In this document: positions 40,187 to 49,593 of the stretch, piece after piece
Numbering within the stretch: the first letter of the stretch is position 1
Layout: every line of letters begins with the position of its first letter
Assembly: GCA_001787755.1 (NCBI GenBank)
Contig: MFYJ01000004.1
Coordinates: 906 to 53,786 of the forward strand
Direction: 5' to 3'
Source of the DNA: Candidatus Peribacteria bacterium RIFOXYB1_FULL_54_35
GTDB lineage: Bacteria > Patescibacteriota > Gracilibacteria > Peribacterales > Peribacteraceae
Length of the DNA: 52,881 nt
Position numbers and translations under genes: made by a program
The notes under the pieces: generated by a model
Seen by the model: only the letters and a program-made list of their open reading frames with translations
What the model was told of the DNA's origin: nothing
Database searches by the model: none

Positions 40187-43100
40187 CTAGAAACCGTAGA
40201 AGTAGAATGAATTAACCGGAGTGCTCTCAGCAGGTTGCTCTGACGATGGTGATCCGTAGATCACCACCCTGTTGTTCGTTGAATCGGCAACGTAGAGCTG
40301 CTCCGACGCTGCATCGTAGTGGATCTGCCGGGGGGCGGAGAGGCCGTCCTGCGTGACACCGGCAGTGGCAACAATGAAGGAAGGCTGCCCCAGCACTCCT
40401 ACGGCGTTCTCGCCGTCTGAGATGTTCGCAGTGTCGTAGATGAGGATGCGGTTATTTGTGAGATCAGCTGCGTACAGCTTGTTGTTGCTGGCATCGAAGG
40501 CAAGGCCTGTTGGTGCGCTGAGACCGTTCTGCGTGGTAGAAACAGCGTTCCAGTAGTAGTTTGTCTGCCCGAGAACGTAATCTGGCAGATGGTCACTGAG
40601 GGTATTGTTTGTAGTCAGGTTATAGACAAGGATGCGATTATTCGTGGTATCTGAAACGAAGAGGCGGTGGTTTGTAGCATCCACGGCGACTCCGTTCGGC
40701 GCATTGAGCCCCAGCTTGTAGGAAGCGTTGTTCGCTGTCCCCTTGAAGTAAATTGGCCCGGGGGGATTCAGTTCGTTATCGAATTGCCCGAGGACATTCA
40801 CCGCGTCTTCTCCGTTTGCCGTGGAGGCAACATTGAAAACCGAGACGCGGCTGGAGGTAGTCTGTGGCACGTACAAGAGAGAATTTGCTTCATCGATGAA
40901 TACACCGGTAGGTCCATTCAGTCTCGACTGGGAGGTAACGGCGGTGGCAGTGGTGAAGTTCGGCTGCCCGAGGACATTCACCGCGTTCTCGCCGTCTGAA
41001 ATGGACGCCACGTCGTACGTGGTCACGCGGTTGCCGGTGTATTGGGAGGCATAGAGGATATTATTTGTGTCATCGAAAGCGATGCCGTAAGGAGCGTTCA
41101 TGCCCGCCTGCGTGGTTGCTGCCGTGTTGCTTGTGAAGATGCTCTGTCCCAGCACGTTCACTGCGTTTTCACCGTTGCTGACCGAAGAGACATCGTACGT
41201 CGTCACGCGGTTCCCGGTAGATTGGGCGACGTAGAGAATTTGGTTTGTGCTGTCGTACGCGAGGCCGCGCGGAGCGTTCATGCCTGCCTGCGTGGTTGCT
41301 GCCGTGCCGCCTGTGAAGTTACTCTGTCCCAGAACGTAATCAGCATCCACTCCATTTGCGATCCCCAGAGTATTCACAAGATCAAAGGTCTTCACGCGGT
41401 TTGCTGTGGATTCAAGGGAGTAAAGACGGTTGTGGGCAGGGTCGATCAGAACGCCGGTTGGAGCTGAAAAGCCGTCGCGGGTCACAGCGGCAGTCGCCGT
41501 GGTGAAGTTCTGCTGACCAAAGACACCAACCGCGTTCTCGCCGTCGCTGATGGCCGCTACATCGTAAGTGGTAATACGGTTTGCCGTGGTCTGCGCAACG
41601 TAGAGGCGTTTGTTGGTGCTGTCGTAGGTTATGCCCCTTGGGGCGTTCATGCCGGTTTGTGTGGTGGCGGCAGTTGTCGCCGTGAAGTCTGCCTGGCCGA
41701 GGACATTCACTGCATTTTCCCCGTCGCTGATCTCTGTAACATCGTACGTTGTCACGCGGTTGCCGGTACCCTGCGAAACAAAGAGCACCGTGCTCCCGCT
41801 CAGGGCGAGACCGTAGGGCACGTTCATGCCGGCCTGCGTCGTGGCTGCTGCAGTGGCTGTGAAGGTGGACTGCCCCAGCACGTTCACGGCATTCTCCCCG
41901 TCGCTGATCGCCGTGACATCGTACGTCGTTACACGGTTGCCTGTGGATTGTGAAACGTAAAGGCGGCTGTTCGCACTGTCGTACACCACATCCTGCGGGA
42001 CGTTCATGCCTGCCTGGGTAGTTGCGGCGGTTGCCGTAGTGAAGGCCGCCTGGCCCAGCACGTTCGCCGCATTCTCGCCGTCGCTGATTGCGGTGACGTC
42101 AAAGACCTTCACGCGGTTGCCTGTGCCCTCCGCGACGAAGAGGCGGTTGTTCACGTCGTCGTACGCAATCCCGTTCGGGACATTCAGGCCTGTTTGCGTG
42201 TTTGCTGCCGTGTTGCTGGAGAAGTTGGTCTGTCCCAGCACGTTGTCGGGAAGGCGTTCCACAAGCAGATCGTTGCTGTCGAGGTTGTAGACGAGGATGC
42301 GGTTGTTGCCCGTATCGGACACGAAGAGCCTGTGGTCTGTTGGATCCAGTGCGAGACCGATGATGGGGGCGCTCAGGCCAAGCTTGCTCGGACCGTTGTG
42401 GGCAACCGTCTTGGTGTACACCGGCACGGGGACGGAGAGGTCGCCGTTGTACTGCCCAAGCAGATCCACGGCGTTCTCGTTATCCGCGACTTCGGTGATG
42501 TCAAACACCGAGACCCGGTGGGATCCTGATTGCATGGCGTAGAGCTTCCTGTTCGCAGAATCGACGAACACGCCGGTGGGGTTGTTCAGGCCTGCCTGTG
42601 TGTTTGCCGGCGCCGCACCTGTGAAGTTGGCCTGGCCGAGGACATTCACTGCATTCTCCCCGTTGCTGATCGCCGCGACGTTGTAAGTCTTCACGCGGTC
42701 GCCCGTGGCCTCCGCAACAAAGAGCGTGGTGCTCGTGCTGTCATAGGCAAGCCCGCGCGGGGCGTTCATGCCCGCCTGTGAGTTGGCAGCCGCGGTGTCC
42801 GTGAAGTTGCTCTGCCCAAGAACGTAATCCGCATTTTCGTTGTCAGAGATAGATGTGACATCGTAGACCTTCACGCGGTTGCCGGTACCCTCCGAGACGA
42901 AGAGCCGCTGGGTGGCGCTGTCAAACGCAAGTCCGTAGGGGACGTTCATGCCTGTCTGGGTGGTGGCGGCAGTGGACGTAGTGAAGAGTGCCTGGCCAAG
43001 GACGTTCACCGCATTTTCGCCATTGGTGATTGTTGTGAGATCGTAGGTGGTCACGCGGTTGAGAGTGGGGTCCGCGACGAAGAGGCGCCGGTTTGCGCTG

Positions 43101-46021
43101 TCGTAGAGGACATCGGAAGGCGCGCTCATGCCTCCCTGTGTCGTGGCTGCTGTTGTTCCCGCAAACGTGGTCTGCCCAAGAACGTGCACAGCATTTTCGC
43201 CGTCGGTGATTGCCGCAACGTCATAGATTTTTACGCGGCTGCCCGCACCCTCCGCGACGAAGAGCAGGCTGCTGCCGCTCATGGCGAGGCCGTTGGGCGT
43301 CTCCAGGCCTATCTGAGTGGCTCCAGCGGCATTGGAGTGGAAGTTCGTCTGTCCGAGCACGCTGTCCGGAATACGGTCGATGAGGGAATCATCGGGGTTG
43401 AGGTTGTACACCAGAATACGGTTGTTGCTTGTGTCCGAGAGGAAGAGCCGGTCACCGCCTGCGTCGAGGGCCATGCCTATGATGGGAGCACTCAGGCCCA
43501 GTTTGTTCGGGCCGTTGTTGGCTGTGGTCTTCGTGTAGATGGGCTGCGGATCGCTTAAGCTGCTGTCCGTCTGGCCGAGGACATCGTTGGAGTTCATTCC
43601 GTTGCGGATGCCCGGGGCGAGGCTGTAGACCTTCACGCGGTTGCCTGTGTTCTCTGCCACAAACAGGCGGGTGTTTGTGCTGTCGTAGACCACGTCCACA
43701 GGCACATTCATCCCTACCTGCGTCGTCGCGGCCGAGTAGGCAGCAAAGGTGGCCTGTCCGAGGACGTTCACGGCGTCCTCTCCGTTGGTAATTGAAGAAA
43801 CGTCGTAAGTAGTTACGCGGTGACTGCCGCCGTTCACAATGAACAGACGGTTGTTCGCATCATCGTATGCAAGGCCGTATGGTAGGTTCAGCTTAGCCTG
43901 CGTGCGCGCTGTCGAATTGGTGTAGAAGTTGGTTTGTCCCAGCACGTTATCAGGCACGCGGTCGAGGAGCGTGTTATCTGTATCAAGGTCATACACGAGC
44001 ACGCGGTAGTTGCTGCTGTCCGAGAGGAAGAGCCGGTGATCGGTGGGGTCCAGGGCAATGCCCGTATTCGGTGCGTTGAATCCCAGCTTGTGGGCTGCGT
44101 TATTGGCTGTTCCCTTCGTGAAGATTGGCGACGGTGCGCTGACTGTGCCGTCATCCTGTCCGATGACATCCACGGCAGTTTCTCCGTCTACGATCGAAGC
44201 GACGTTATAGACAACTACCCTGTTATTCGTGGAATCTGCGACGAACAGCTGCCCGCCCGATGCGCTGTCGTAGACGATCTGCCGGGGAACCGAGAGGCCG
44301 ATCTGTGTGACTCCTGCTGTTGCCGTAATGTAGTTCACCTGTCCCAGTACGCTCACTGCGTCTTCGCCGTTCGTAATGGACGTGACGTCGTAGACCTTGA
44401 TGCGATTGCCGGTACCCTCCGAGACAAAGAGCCTTTGGTTGGTGCCGTCAAACGCAAGGCCGTTCGGAACGTTCAGGCCGGTCTGCGTGTTCGCTGCTGT
44501 GTTGGAGTAGAAGTTTGTTTGTCCCAGCACGTTGTCTGGGAGCATGTCCACCGGAAGATTCCCCGTTGTTAAGTTATAGACGAGGACGCGGTTATTCGTG
44601 GTGTCTGCAACGAAGAGCCGGTGGTTCACAGGATCCACAGTCACTCCGTTCGGGGCGCTCAAACCAAGCTTCGTTGGCCCGCCATTGGCTGTGGCTTTGG
44701 TGAACACCGACCCCGGAGCGGAGAGATTGTCATCGTACTGTCCGAGCACATCTGTGGCGTTCTCGCCATCGGAGATGGAGGTTACGTCGTACAGTGTGAC
44801 ACGGTGGCTTCCTGTTTGCCCTACGTACAGGCGGTTGTGAGCCGCATCGATCAGAACACCGCTCGGGGCGTTCATCCCTGCCTGTGTGTTGGCTGCGGCC
44901 GTGGCTGTGAACGTAGTTTGCCCGAGCACGTTCACGGCATTCTCTCCGTTGCTGATCGAGGCCACATCGTAGGTGGTCACGCGGTTGTTCGTCGCCTGCG
45001 CGACATACAGCAGGGAATCCACGCTGTCGTAGGTAATGCCCCTTGGGGCGTTCATGCCTGCCTGCGTGTTGGCTGCGGCAGTTCCCGTGAACGTCGATTG
45101 CCCGAGGACGTACGCTGCATTCTCATTGTCACTGATCGCCGTCACGTCGTAGACCTTCACGCGGTTGCCGGTGCTTTCCGAGACGAAGAGCCGCTGGTTC
45201 GCGCTGTCGTAGGCAAGCCCGTAGGGGACGTTCATGCCAGTCTGGGTGGTGGCGGCTGTTGTTGTGGTGAAGGCAGCCTGCCCGAGGACATAGGTAGCCG
45301 CCTCCCCATCTGTGATGGAAGAGACGTCGTACACCGTCACGCGGTTTCCTGTGCTCTGCACGACGAAGAGCCGCTGGTTCACACTGTCGTACGCGGCATC
45401 GGTCGGGAAGTTCATGCCTTCCTGAGTCGTTGCCGGTGCAATGGCGGTGAAGGTTGCCTGCCCGAGCACGTTCACCGCGTTCTCGCCGTCGGTGATAGAA
45501 GCAACATCGTAGACCGTCACACGGGAAACGGTGGTGCTATAGGCCTGTGTGACGAAGAGGCGGTCGTTTGTATCATCGAATGCAAGCCCGTTCGGGTAGT
45601 ACATGCTCGCCTGCGTTGCGGACGCGTTATTGGACCAGAAGTTGCTCTTGCCGAGAACGTTATCCGGGATACGGTCAAGGAGGGCGTCATCTGCATCCAG
45701 GTTGTACACCAGCACGCGGTTGTTCACGGTATCCGAAATGAAAAGCCGGTGATCAGTGGGATCCAGGGCCAGGCCGAACGTAGGGGTGTTGAACCCCAGT
45801 TTATGGGCTGCATCGTTCGCTGTCCCTTTGCTGTAAATGGGGGAAGGAGTGCTGAGGTCGGCATCTGTCTGGCCGAGAATACTGGTCGCAGTCTGTGAAT
45901 TCTCTATTGCATGGGCACTGGGAATGAAAATTCCATGGAAGAACAGCCCCACGCAGAGGGAGATGCAAAGCGCGTTGCGGGCCTTTGGAAAAGAAGAAAG
46001 TTGAATACATGAATTGTACAA
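40187..46021 (-). CDS. giant exported NHL-repeat (beta-propeller) protein
   Basis: The 1,944-residue product has a signal peptide (LCVGLFFHGIFIPSAHA) followed by about 30 NHL-type blades of roughly 50-70 residues: G(L/I)AxDxxNxRLFVxxxTxNRVxVYDV, usually followed by NAVNVLGQ. Six blades are preceded by a spacer (GQxDxxLSxPxPIYxKxTAN...KLGxxAP) that divides the chain into super-units of 6, 3, 3, 6, 9 and 3 blades. NHL blades fold as six-bladed propellers, so five propellers would be expected. A short tail ends VNSFYFYGF with no anchor. The only suitable start is TTG 46021; the nearby ATG at 46010 is in another frame. Confidence 0.85.
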   Translation of the reverse strand: MYNSCIQLSSFPKARNALCISLCVGLFFHGIFIPSAHAIENSQTATSILGQTDADLSTPSPIYSKGTANDAAHKLGFNTPTFGLALDPTDHRLFISDTVNNRVLVYNLDADDALLDRIPDNVLGKSNFWSNNASATQASMYYPNGLAFDDTNDRLFVTQAYSTTVSRVTVYDVASITDGENAVNVLGQATFTAIAPATTQEGMNFPTDAAYDSVNQRLFVVQSTGNRVTVYDVSSITDGEAATYVLGQAAFTTTTAATTQTGMNVPYGLAYDSANQRLFVSESTGNRVKVYDVTAISDNENAAYVLGQSTFTGTAAANTQAGMNAPRGITYDSVDSLLYVAQATNNRVTTYDVASISNGENAVNVLGQTTFTATAAANTQAGMNAPSGVLIDAAHNRLYVGQTGSHRVTLYDVTSISDGENATDVLGQYDDNLSAPGSVFTKATANGGPTKLGLSAPNGVTVDPVNHRLFVADTTNNRVLVYNLTTGNLPVDMLPDNVLGQTNFYSNTAANTQTGLNVPNGLAFDGTNQRLFVSEGTGNRIKVYDVTSITNGEDAVSVLGQVNYITATAGVTQIGLSVPRQIVYDSASGGQLFVADSTNNRVVVYNVASIVDGETAVDVIGQDDGTVSAPSPIFTKGTANNAAHKLGFNAPNTGIALDPTDHRLFLSDSSNYRVLVYDLDTDNTLLDRVPDNVLGQTNFYTNSTARTQAKLNLPYGLAYDDANNRLFIVNGGSHRVTTYDVSSITNGEDAVNVLGQATFAAYSAATTQVGMNVPVDVVYDSTNTRLFVAENTGNRVKVYSLAPGIRNGMNSNDVLGQTDSSLSDPQPIYTKTTANNGPNKLGLSAPIIGMALDAGGDRLFLSDTSNNRILVYNLNPDDSLIDRIPDSVLGQTNFHSNAAGATQIGLETPNGLAMSGSSLLFVAEGAGSRVKIYDVAAITDGENAVHVLGQTTFAGTTAATTQGGMSAPSDVLYDSANRRLFVADPTLNRVTTYDLTTITNGENAVNVLGQALFTTSTAATTQTGMNVPYGLAFDSATQRLFVSEGTGNRVKVYDVTSISDNENADYVLGQSNFTDTAAANSQAGMNAPRGLAYDSTSTTLFVAEATGDRVKTYNVAAISNGENAVNVLGQANFTGAAPANTQAGLNNPTGVFVDSANRKLYAMQSGSHRVSVFDITEVADNENAVDLLGQYNGDLSVPVPVYTKTVAHNGPSKLGLSAPIIGLALDPTDHRLFVSDTGNNRILVYNLDSNDLLVERLPDNVLGQTNFSSNTAANTQTGLNVPNGIAYDDVNNRLFVAEGTGNRVKVFDVTAISDGENAANVLGQAAFTTATAATTQAGMNVPQDVVYDSANSRLYVSQSTGNRVTTYDVTAISDGENAVNVLGQSTFTATAAATTQAGMNVPYGLALSGSTVLFVSQGTGNRVTTYDVTEISDGENAVNVLGQADFTATTAATTQTGMNAPRGITYDSTNKRLYVAQTTANRITTYDVAAISDGENAVGVFGQQNFTTATAAVTRDGFSAPTGVLIDPAHNRLYSLESTANRVKTFDLVNTLGIANGVDADYVLGQSNFTGGTAATTQAGMNAPRGLAYDSTNQILYVAQSTGNRVTTYDVSSVSNGENAVNVLGQSIFTSNTAATTQAGMNAPYGIAFDDTNNILYASQYTGNRVTTYDVASISDGENAVNVLGQPNFTTATAVTSQSRLNGPTGVFIDEANSLLYVPQTTSSRVSVFNVASTANGEDAVNVLGQFDNELNPPGPIYFKGTANNASYKLGLNAPNGVAVDATNHRLFVSDTTNNRILVYNLTTNNTLSDHLPDYVLGQTNYYWNAVSTTQNGLSAPTGLAFDASNNKLYAADLTNNRILIYDTANISDGENAVGVLGQPSFIVATAGVTQDGLSAPRQIHYDAASEQLYVADSTNNRVVIYGSPSSEQPAESTPVNSFYFYGF

Positions 46022-46092
46022 ACAATAGGGTGGGCAGCGAAGTGCATTAGATCTTCATCTGAGAAAACGACAAGGCAAATTGCACCGCCGCT

Positions 46093-47028
46093 TCAGTTCT
46101 CTTCGTATGTCCTTGATTCAGCCTGAGATATGAACTCGTAGGCCATGCGGGAGAAATCTTTCATGTAGCGCTTTGCGTGCTCTTGCGAGCCATGCACGAA
46201 GATGCAGAGGGAGTATGGGCGCCGGGGGATGAAGACAATGCCGCAGTCCCCGTAGGTGAAGAAATTCTCCTTCTGGTAGATGCCTACCTTGTGCGCAACA
46301 GGCACATCTGCAGGAAGACCAGCGGGCAGCATGTCGGAGAATGACGTTTCTGTGAGAATTCCCAGGATTTCATTGGCATCTTTCTTGGGCAGGGCAGCGG
46401 AGAGATAGAGGCTGCGCAGGATAGAGGTGTAGCTCTTGGCGGAGATCACCACGCCGTGTTCGCCCGATTCCTTGGGGATATCGAGATTGTCGAATATTTC
46501 GTTCACGAACCCCGGCCGCACGGATGCCATCTTTCTTCCGAGCATCTGCAGAGCTGTGTTATCTGAATCCTGGAGCATGAGATGCACAAGTTCGCGCACG
46601 GTCAGTTCCGCTCCCACTCCACGCTGCCAGAGCGCACCGAAGGTGGGATCCATATCCTCTTCTTCGAGGCGGACGACGTCATTCAGCGACAGCAGCCCTT
46701 CGTTCTTGAGCTGGTAGAGCTTGATGGTGACTGGTACTTTCAGCAGGCTCGCCTCGATGAACGATGCCCGGTCATTGATGCCGATCGAAGAGCCGGACGG
46801 GAGGTACTCGAAGTGCAGTCCGAACGGTTCAGGAATCGTTTCCGCGTACGCAGCCATTTCCTTGCGGAGAGGCATGAGGTCAATGATGGTGTCGTTCGGG
46901 TCGGGCAGGAAAATCCTCTTAGACAGGTACGGTAACTCATCAGCTTTGGACATGGTTATTTCTGAGGAGTTACAGGCAGTGAGTGCGCAGGCAAGGAAGG
47001 CCAAGCATCCGAAGAATCTGAGGTGCAT
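46093..47028 (-). CDS. class A beta-lactamase-fold lipoprotein (serine hydrolase)
   Basis: The 311-residue product has a lipoprotein signal (lipobox LTAC, Cys about 19) and a penicillin-recognising serine hydrolase domain. The catalytic SxxK is SLLK (in EASLLKVPV), SDN lies in QDSDNTALQ and HKVG takes the place of KTG. I do not find the Glu166-containing ExxLN omega-loop motif that true class A beta-lactamases use for deacylation, so resistance should not be assumed. A role in peptidoglycan or as an anchored peptidase-like protein is more likely. It lies between the TPR protein and the NHL giant, in the same direction. Confidence 0.85.
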   Translation of the reverse strand: MHLRFFGCLAFLACALTACNSSEITMSKADELPYLSKRIFLPDPNDTIIDLMPLRKEMAAYAETIPEPFGLHFEYLPSGSSIGINDRASFIEASLLKVPVTIKLYQLKNEGLLSLNDVVRLEEEDMDPTFGALWQRGVGAELTVRELVHLMLQDSDNTALQMLGRKMASVRPGFVNEIFDNLDIPKESGEHGVVISAKSYTSILRSLYLSAALPKKDANEILGILTETSFSDMLPAGLPADVPVAHKVGIYQKENFFTYGDCGIVFIPRRPYSLCIFVHGSQEHAKRYMKDFSRMAYEFISQAESRTYEEN

Positions 47029-47100
47029 ACTTGAGCGTGAGCTGTAAAGTATGCGTAATAGTATCTTCCTCCGGCGGTACCTGGGAAGAGAAAACGCATG

Positions 47101-49548
47101 CTATTTCCTCCTGATCAGCATGAGGAGGTCGTTGCTCTCCTGCACGCGTCCGAGCTTTTTGGAGACAGAGGCTTCCTCCTCGGCCTCCTGCAGTGATCCG
47201 CGAAGGTAGTAGGCCAAAGCGAGGTTAAAGTGCGCATCCGCGTACTCTGCACTCTCGTGAATGGCGCGCTTGCAGGCTTCTATCGCGTCTTCTGTCCGCT
47301 GCCGGGTGAGATGCAGCGCACAGAGGTTATTCCATGCTTCGGCGTACCCGGGGTTCAGCTTGATGGCCGTGCGGAAGGATTCTTCAGCCTCTGCGAACTT
47401 GCCTTGCCCGGCTTGTGCTATGCCCTGCTCATTGAATTCCAGGGCATCCTGTGCCGGATTTGCCAGATTTGGGGGGGATGCAGGAGGCGGTGGACTCTCC
47501 ACTTTTTCCTGCCTGTCGTTCTGTTCAGGTGCAGTGCTTGTCTCGCGTTCCTTCGGTTGCAGCGGAGGAGACTCCTTTGCTCGCCGGCGGTAGTACCACG
47601 CCCTCCACGTATGCCCTGCGTCCTCGAATATCTTGGCTATGAAACCGTAGTTGATGTCCGGGTAATTGTTCCCGGCGTACTTCAGGAGCTTCACGTACGC
47701 TTCCGATGCCCAATCCGGCTGTCCCTCGCTGACGTACGCGGCGCCCAGGATTGCGTATGGTTCTGGAGAGAACGGGCGTACCCGCAGTGCCGCTTCTGCG
47801 AGATCTTGGGCATCGGCATTGCGGTGCTGTCCTATCGCCAATCTGGCGAGCGCAAGCGTCGCTTTCACGCCTTCCTCGTTTCCCTCACGCATGCGCTCCA
47901 GTTCCGCAATGAACGCTGGCAAGTCTGTTTCTGCAACAGTGCTGAAGTTCGTATCAAATTGAATAGCTGTTGCCCTGAGGTGCTTGTAGCGGAGCCGATC
48001 AATGGTAGGCTGATTATCGGTGGTTTTCTTCAGGTACACGGCTACCCAGTCGTCAAGGTACACCAGAGACCAGAGAGGATCGCGCTCAAGCACAGCACAG
48101 TACGGCAGGCGGTCTTTCTCTCGTATGGCATCGTAATCCACGAGCGCATAGCTGATGTCATAACGCTCCGAAAGCTCTTTCCAGACTGCAGGGTTTATGC
48201 CTGCAGCGTACGTTCGCGTCATGAGTTCCATGCCGTAGTCTACATTCCTCCCGTCGATGAAGACCTTGCGGTCCGGATACCCGCGGTAGATCAGGTAACC
48301 GCCGATGCCGTAGGTGTTGAACATGTTTCCCGTGATGTTCTCGCGCTCTATGAAGTCGTACGCTCCGCGGGCGAGATCGAACTGTCCGAACCCGTAGAGG
48401 TTGTCCTGCCGTTCAAAATCCATGGAGCGCGCGTACGCGGCACGTCCGAGCAGGAGAACCGCCAGAAGAACTGCGGAGATGACAGTTCTTCTTCTCTTTT
48501 CCATCCATTCCCGCAGAGGATCCATCCGCTCACTTCTGCTTGCGTGGTAGAAACACAGTGCCAGTGCAACGAAGATGAAGAGTATCTCATGCCGGAATGC
48601 CTGTCTTGAGAGGTACGCTGCTGTCAGCAGGAGGAGCAGGCTGAACAGGCGGTGCTGTCTGGCATACCAGAGGGAAGCGAGTGCGAGGAGCCAGAATGGC
48701 CACAGTTCTCTGAAATAGAGCGGCCATTCCCTCGGTCGCCACTCGGCTATGTAGAGAATGGTCTGGTCGTTCATGAGGCTCTGCAGGTACCGGAGGGTGC
48801 CAAACCCGTTGGGAGGGGACACGAGGACGGCAGCCATGAGCGCAAGAACTCCGCAGAGGAGGAATACTGTCTGCTTGTTCTCCTCAGATCTCCATCGCAG
48901 CCAGTACCAGCATTCCTGGAGGAGGAGGAAGGAGACGGTTGCGCATCCGAGGAGTGCGGCAGCCCCGTGCATGTTCACCCAGAGCAGTTCTGCGAGGACG
49001 AATACAATCGAGATGCGCAGCTTCGTGCGCAGGGATTGCGCATCCAGGAATGTGAAGGAGAGCAGGAGGAAGAGAGCGAAAAACACGAACGTGAAGAGCT
49101 GCGGGCGTTCAAGGAAACTCCCTTTTGTAATCACCACTGCCCACACGGCAAGGAGGATATTCGGGAACACTCTTCTGCGATTCAAGAGCAGGAGGAGTCC
49201 CATGCAGATGGATGCGATCATGCCGCGCAGCAGGATGATGCCTGTGGCTCCGAAGGTAGTGAAAAGCAGCGAGAGGATGATCTGTGCCAGCCATTCGTGC
49301 GTTGCGAGATACGGCTCACCTGCGCGCGTATGAGCAAAGGGATCGACCTGAATACTCTGGTGCGTGTGCAGCATGATGTCTCCCGCCGTGACGTGCCACC
49401 AGAAGTCCCTGTCCATGATTTTGAACGTGCAGATCCAGAAGATGGCTGCAAAGCAGGCTACGATGCACAATCTCTTTCCCCATCGCAGGGCGTATGGAGA
49501 AGGAGTCCAGTGGACTATGGCAAAGGAAGGAACCATACCTTCCTGCAT
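47101..49548 (-). CDS. polytopic membrane protein with C-terminal TPR repeats
   Basis: The 815-residue product has about ten membrane helices in its first ~400 residues, a GT-C-like first loop (MDRDFWWHVTAGDIML, with the DxD-like DRD and His), a soluble extracytoplasmic region, and TPR repeats in the last 250 residues (GIAQAGQGKFAEAEESFRTAIKLNPGYAEAW-type units). It resembles polyprenyl-sugar-dependent transferases with TPRs that bind acceptor proteins. GGAG lies 11 nt before ATG 49548, one of few clear ribosome sites here. It follows the HTH-fusion gene by 45 bp and is probably in its operon. Confidence 0.8.
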   Translation of the reverse strand: MQEGMVPSFAIVHWTPSPYALRWGKRLCIVACFAAIFWICTFKIMDRDFWWHVTAGDIMLHTHQSIQVDPFAHTRAGEPYLATHEWLAQIILSLLFTTFGATGIILLRGMIASICMGLLLLLNRRRVFPNILLAVWAVVITKGSFLERPQLFTFVFFALFLLLSFTFLDAQSLRTKLRISIVFVLAELLWVNMHGAAALLGCATVSFLLLQECWYWLRWRSEENKQTVFLLCGVLALMAAVLVSPPNGFGTLRYLQSLMNDQTILYIAEWRPREWPLYFRELWPFWLLALASLWYARQHRLFSLLLLLTAAYLSRQAFRHEILFIFVALALCFYHASRSERMDPLREWMEKRRRTVISAVLLAVLLLGRAAYARSMDFERQDNLYGFGQFDLARGAYDFIERENITGNMFNTYGIGGYLIYRGYPDRKVFIDGRNVDYGMELMTRTYAAGINPAVWKELSERYDISYALVDYDAIREKDRLPYCAVLERDPLWSLVYLDDWVAVYLKKTTDNQPTIDRLRYKHLRATAIQFDTNFSTVAETDLPAFIAELERMREGNEEGVKATLALARLAIGQHRNADAQDLAEAALRVRPFSPEPYAILGAAYVSEGQPDWASEAYVKLLKYAGNNYPDINYGFIAKIFEDAGHTWRAWYYRRRAKESPPLQPKERETSTAPEQNDRQEKVESPPPPASPPNLANPAQDALEFNEQGIAQAGQGKFAEAEESFRTAIKLNPGYAEAWNNLCALHLTRQRTEDAIEACKRAIHESAEYADAHFNLALAYYLRGSLQEAEEEASVSKKLGRVQESNDLLMLIRRK

Positions 49549-49593
49549 TGTACCTGTTTCTCCTTTGTCCGGCAGTGGCGCAACCTTGGCCGC

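Noticed and set aside
44621-45898. Plus-strand 425-residue open frame inside the NHL gene region
   Set aside because: It is a shadow of the repeat-coding minus strand (His/Val/Cys/Arg-rich and itself periodic).
46008-46010. ATG 46010 as start of the giant NHL gene
   Set aside because: It is out of frame with the signal peptide and repeats; the in-frame start is TTG 46021.
40187-46021. CRISPR array or tandem-repeat locus, because short words recur every ~150-200 bp
   Set aside because: The recurring words are codons of NHL blades in one continuous frame; spacing and sequence vary as in protein repeats.
46093-47028. Antibiotic-resistance beta-lactamase
   Set aside because: The deacylating Glu motif is not seen and KTG is altered. 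The gene sits among envelope genes rather than on a mobile element.
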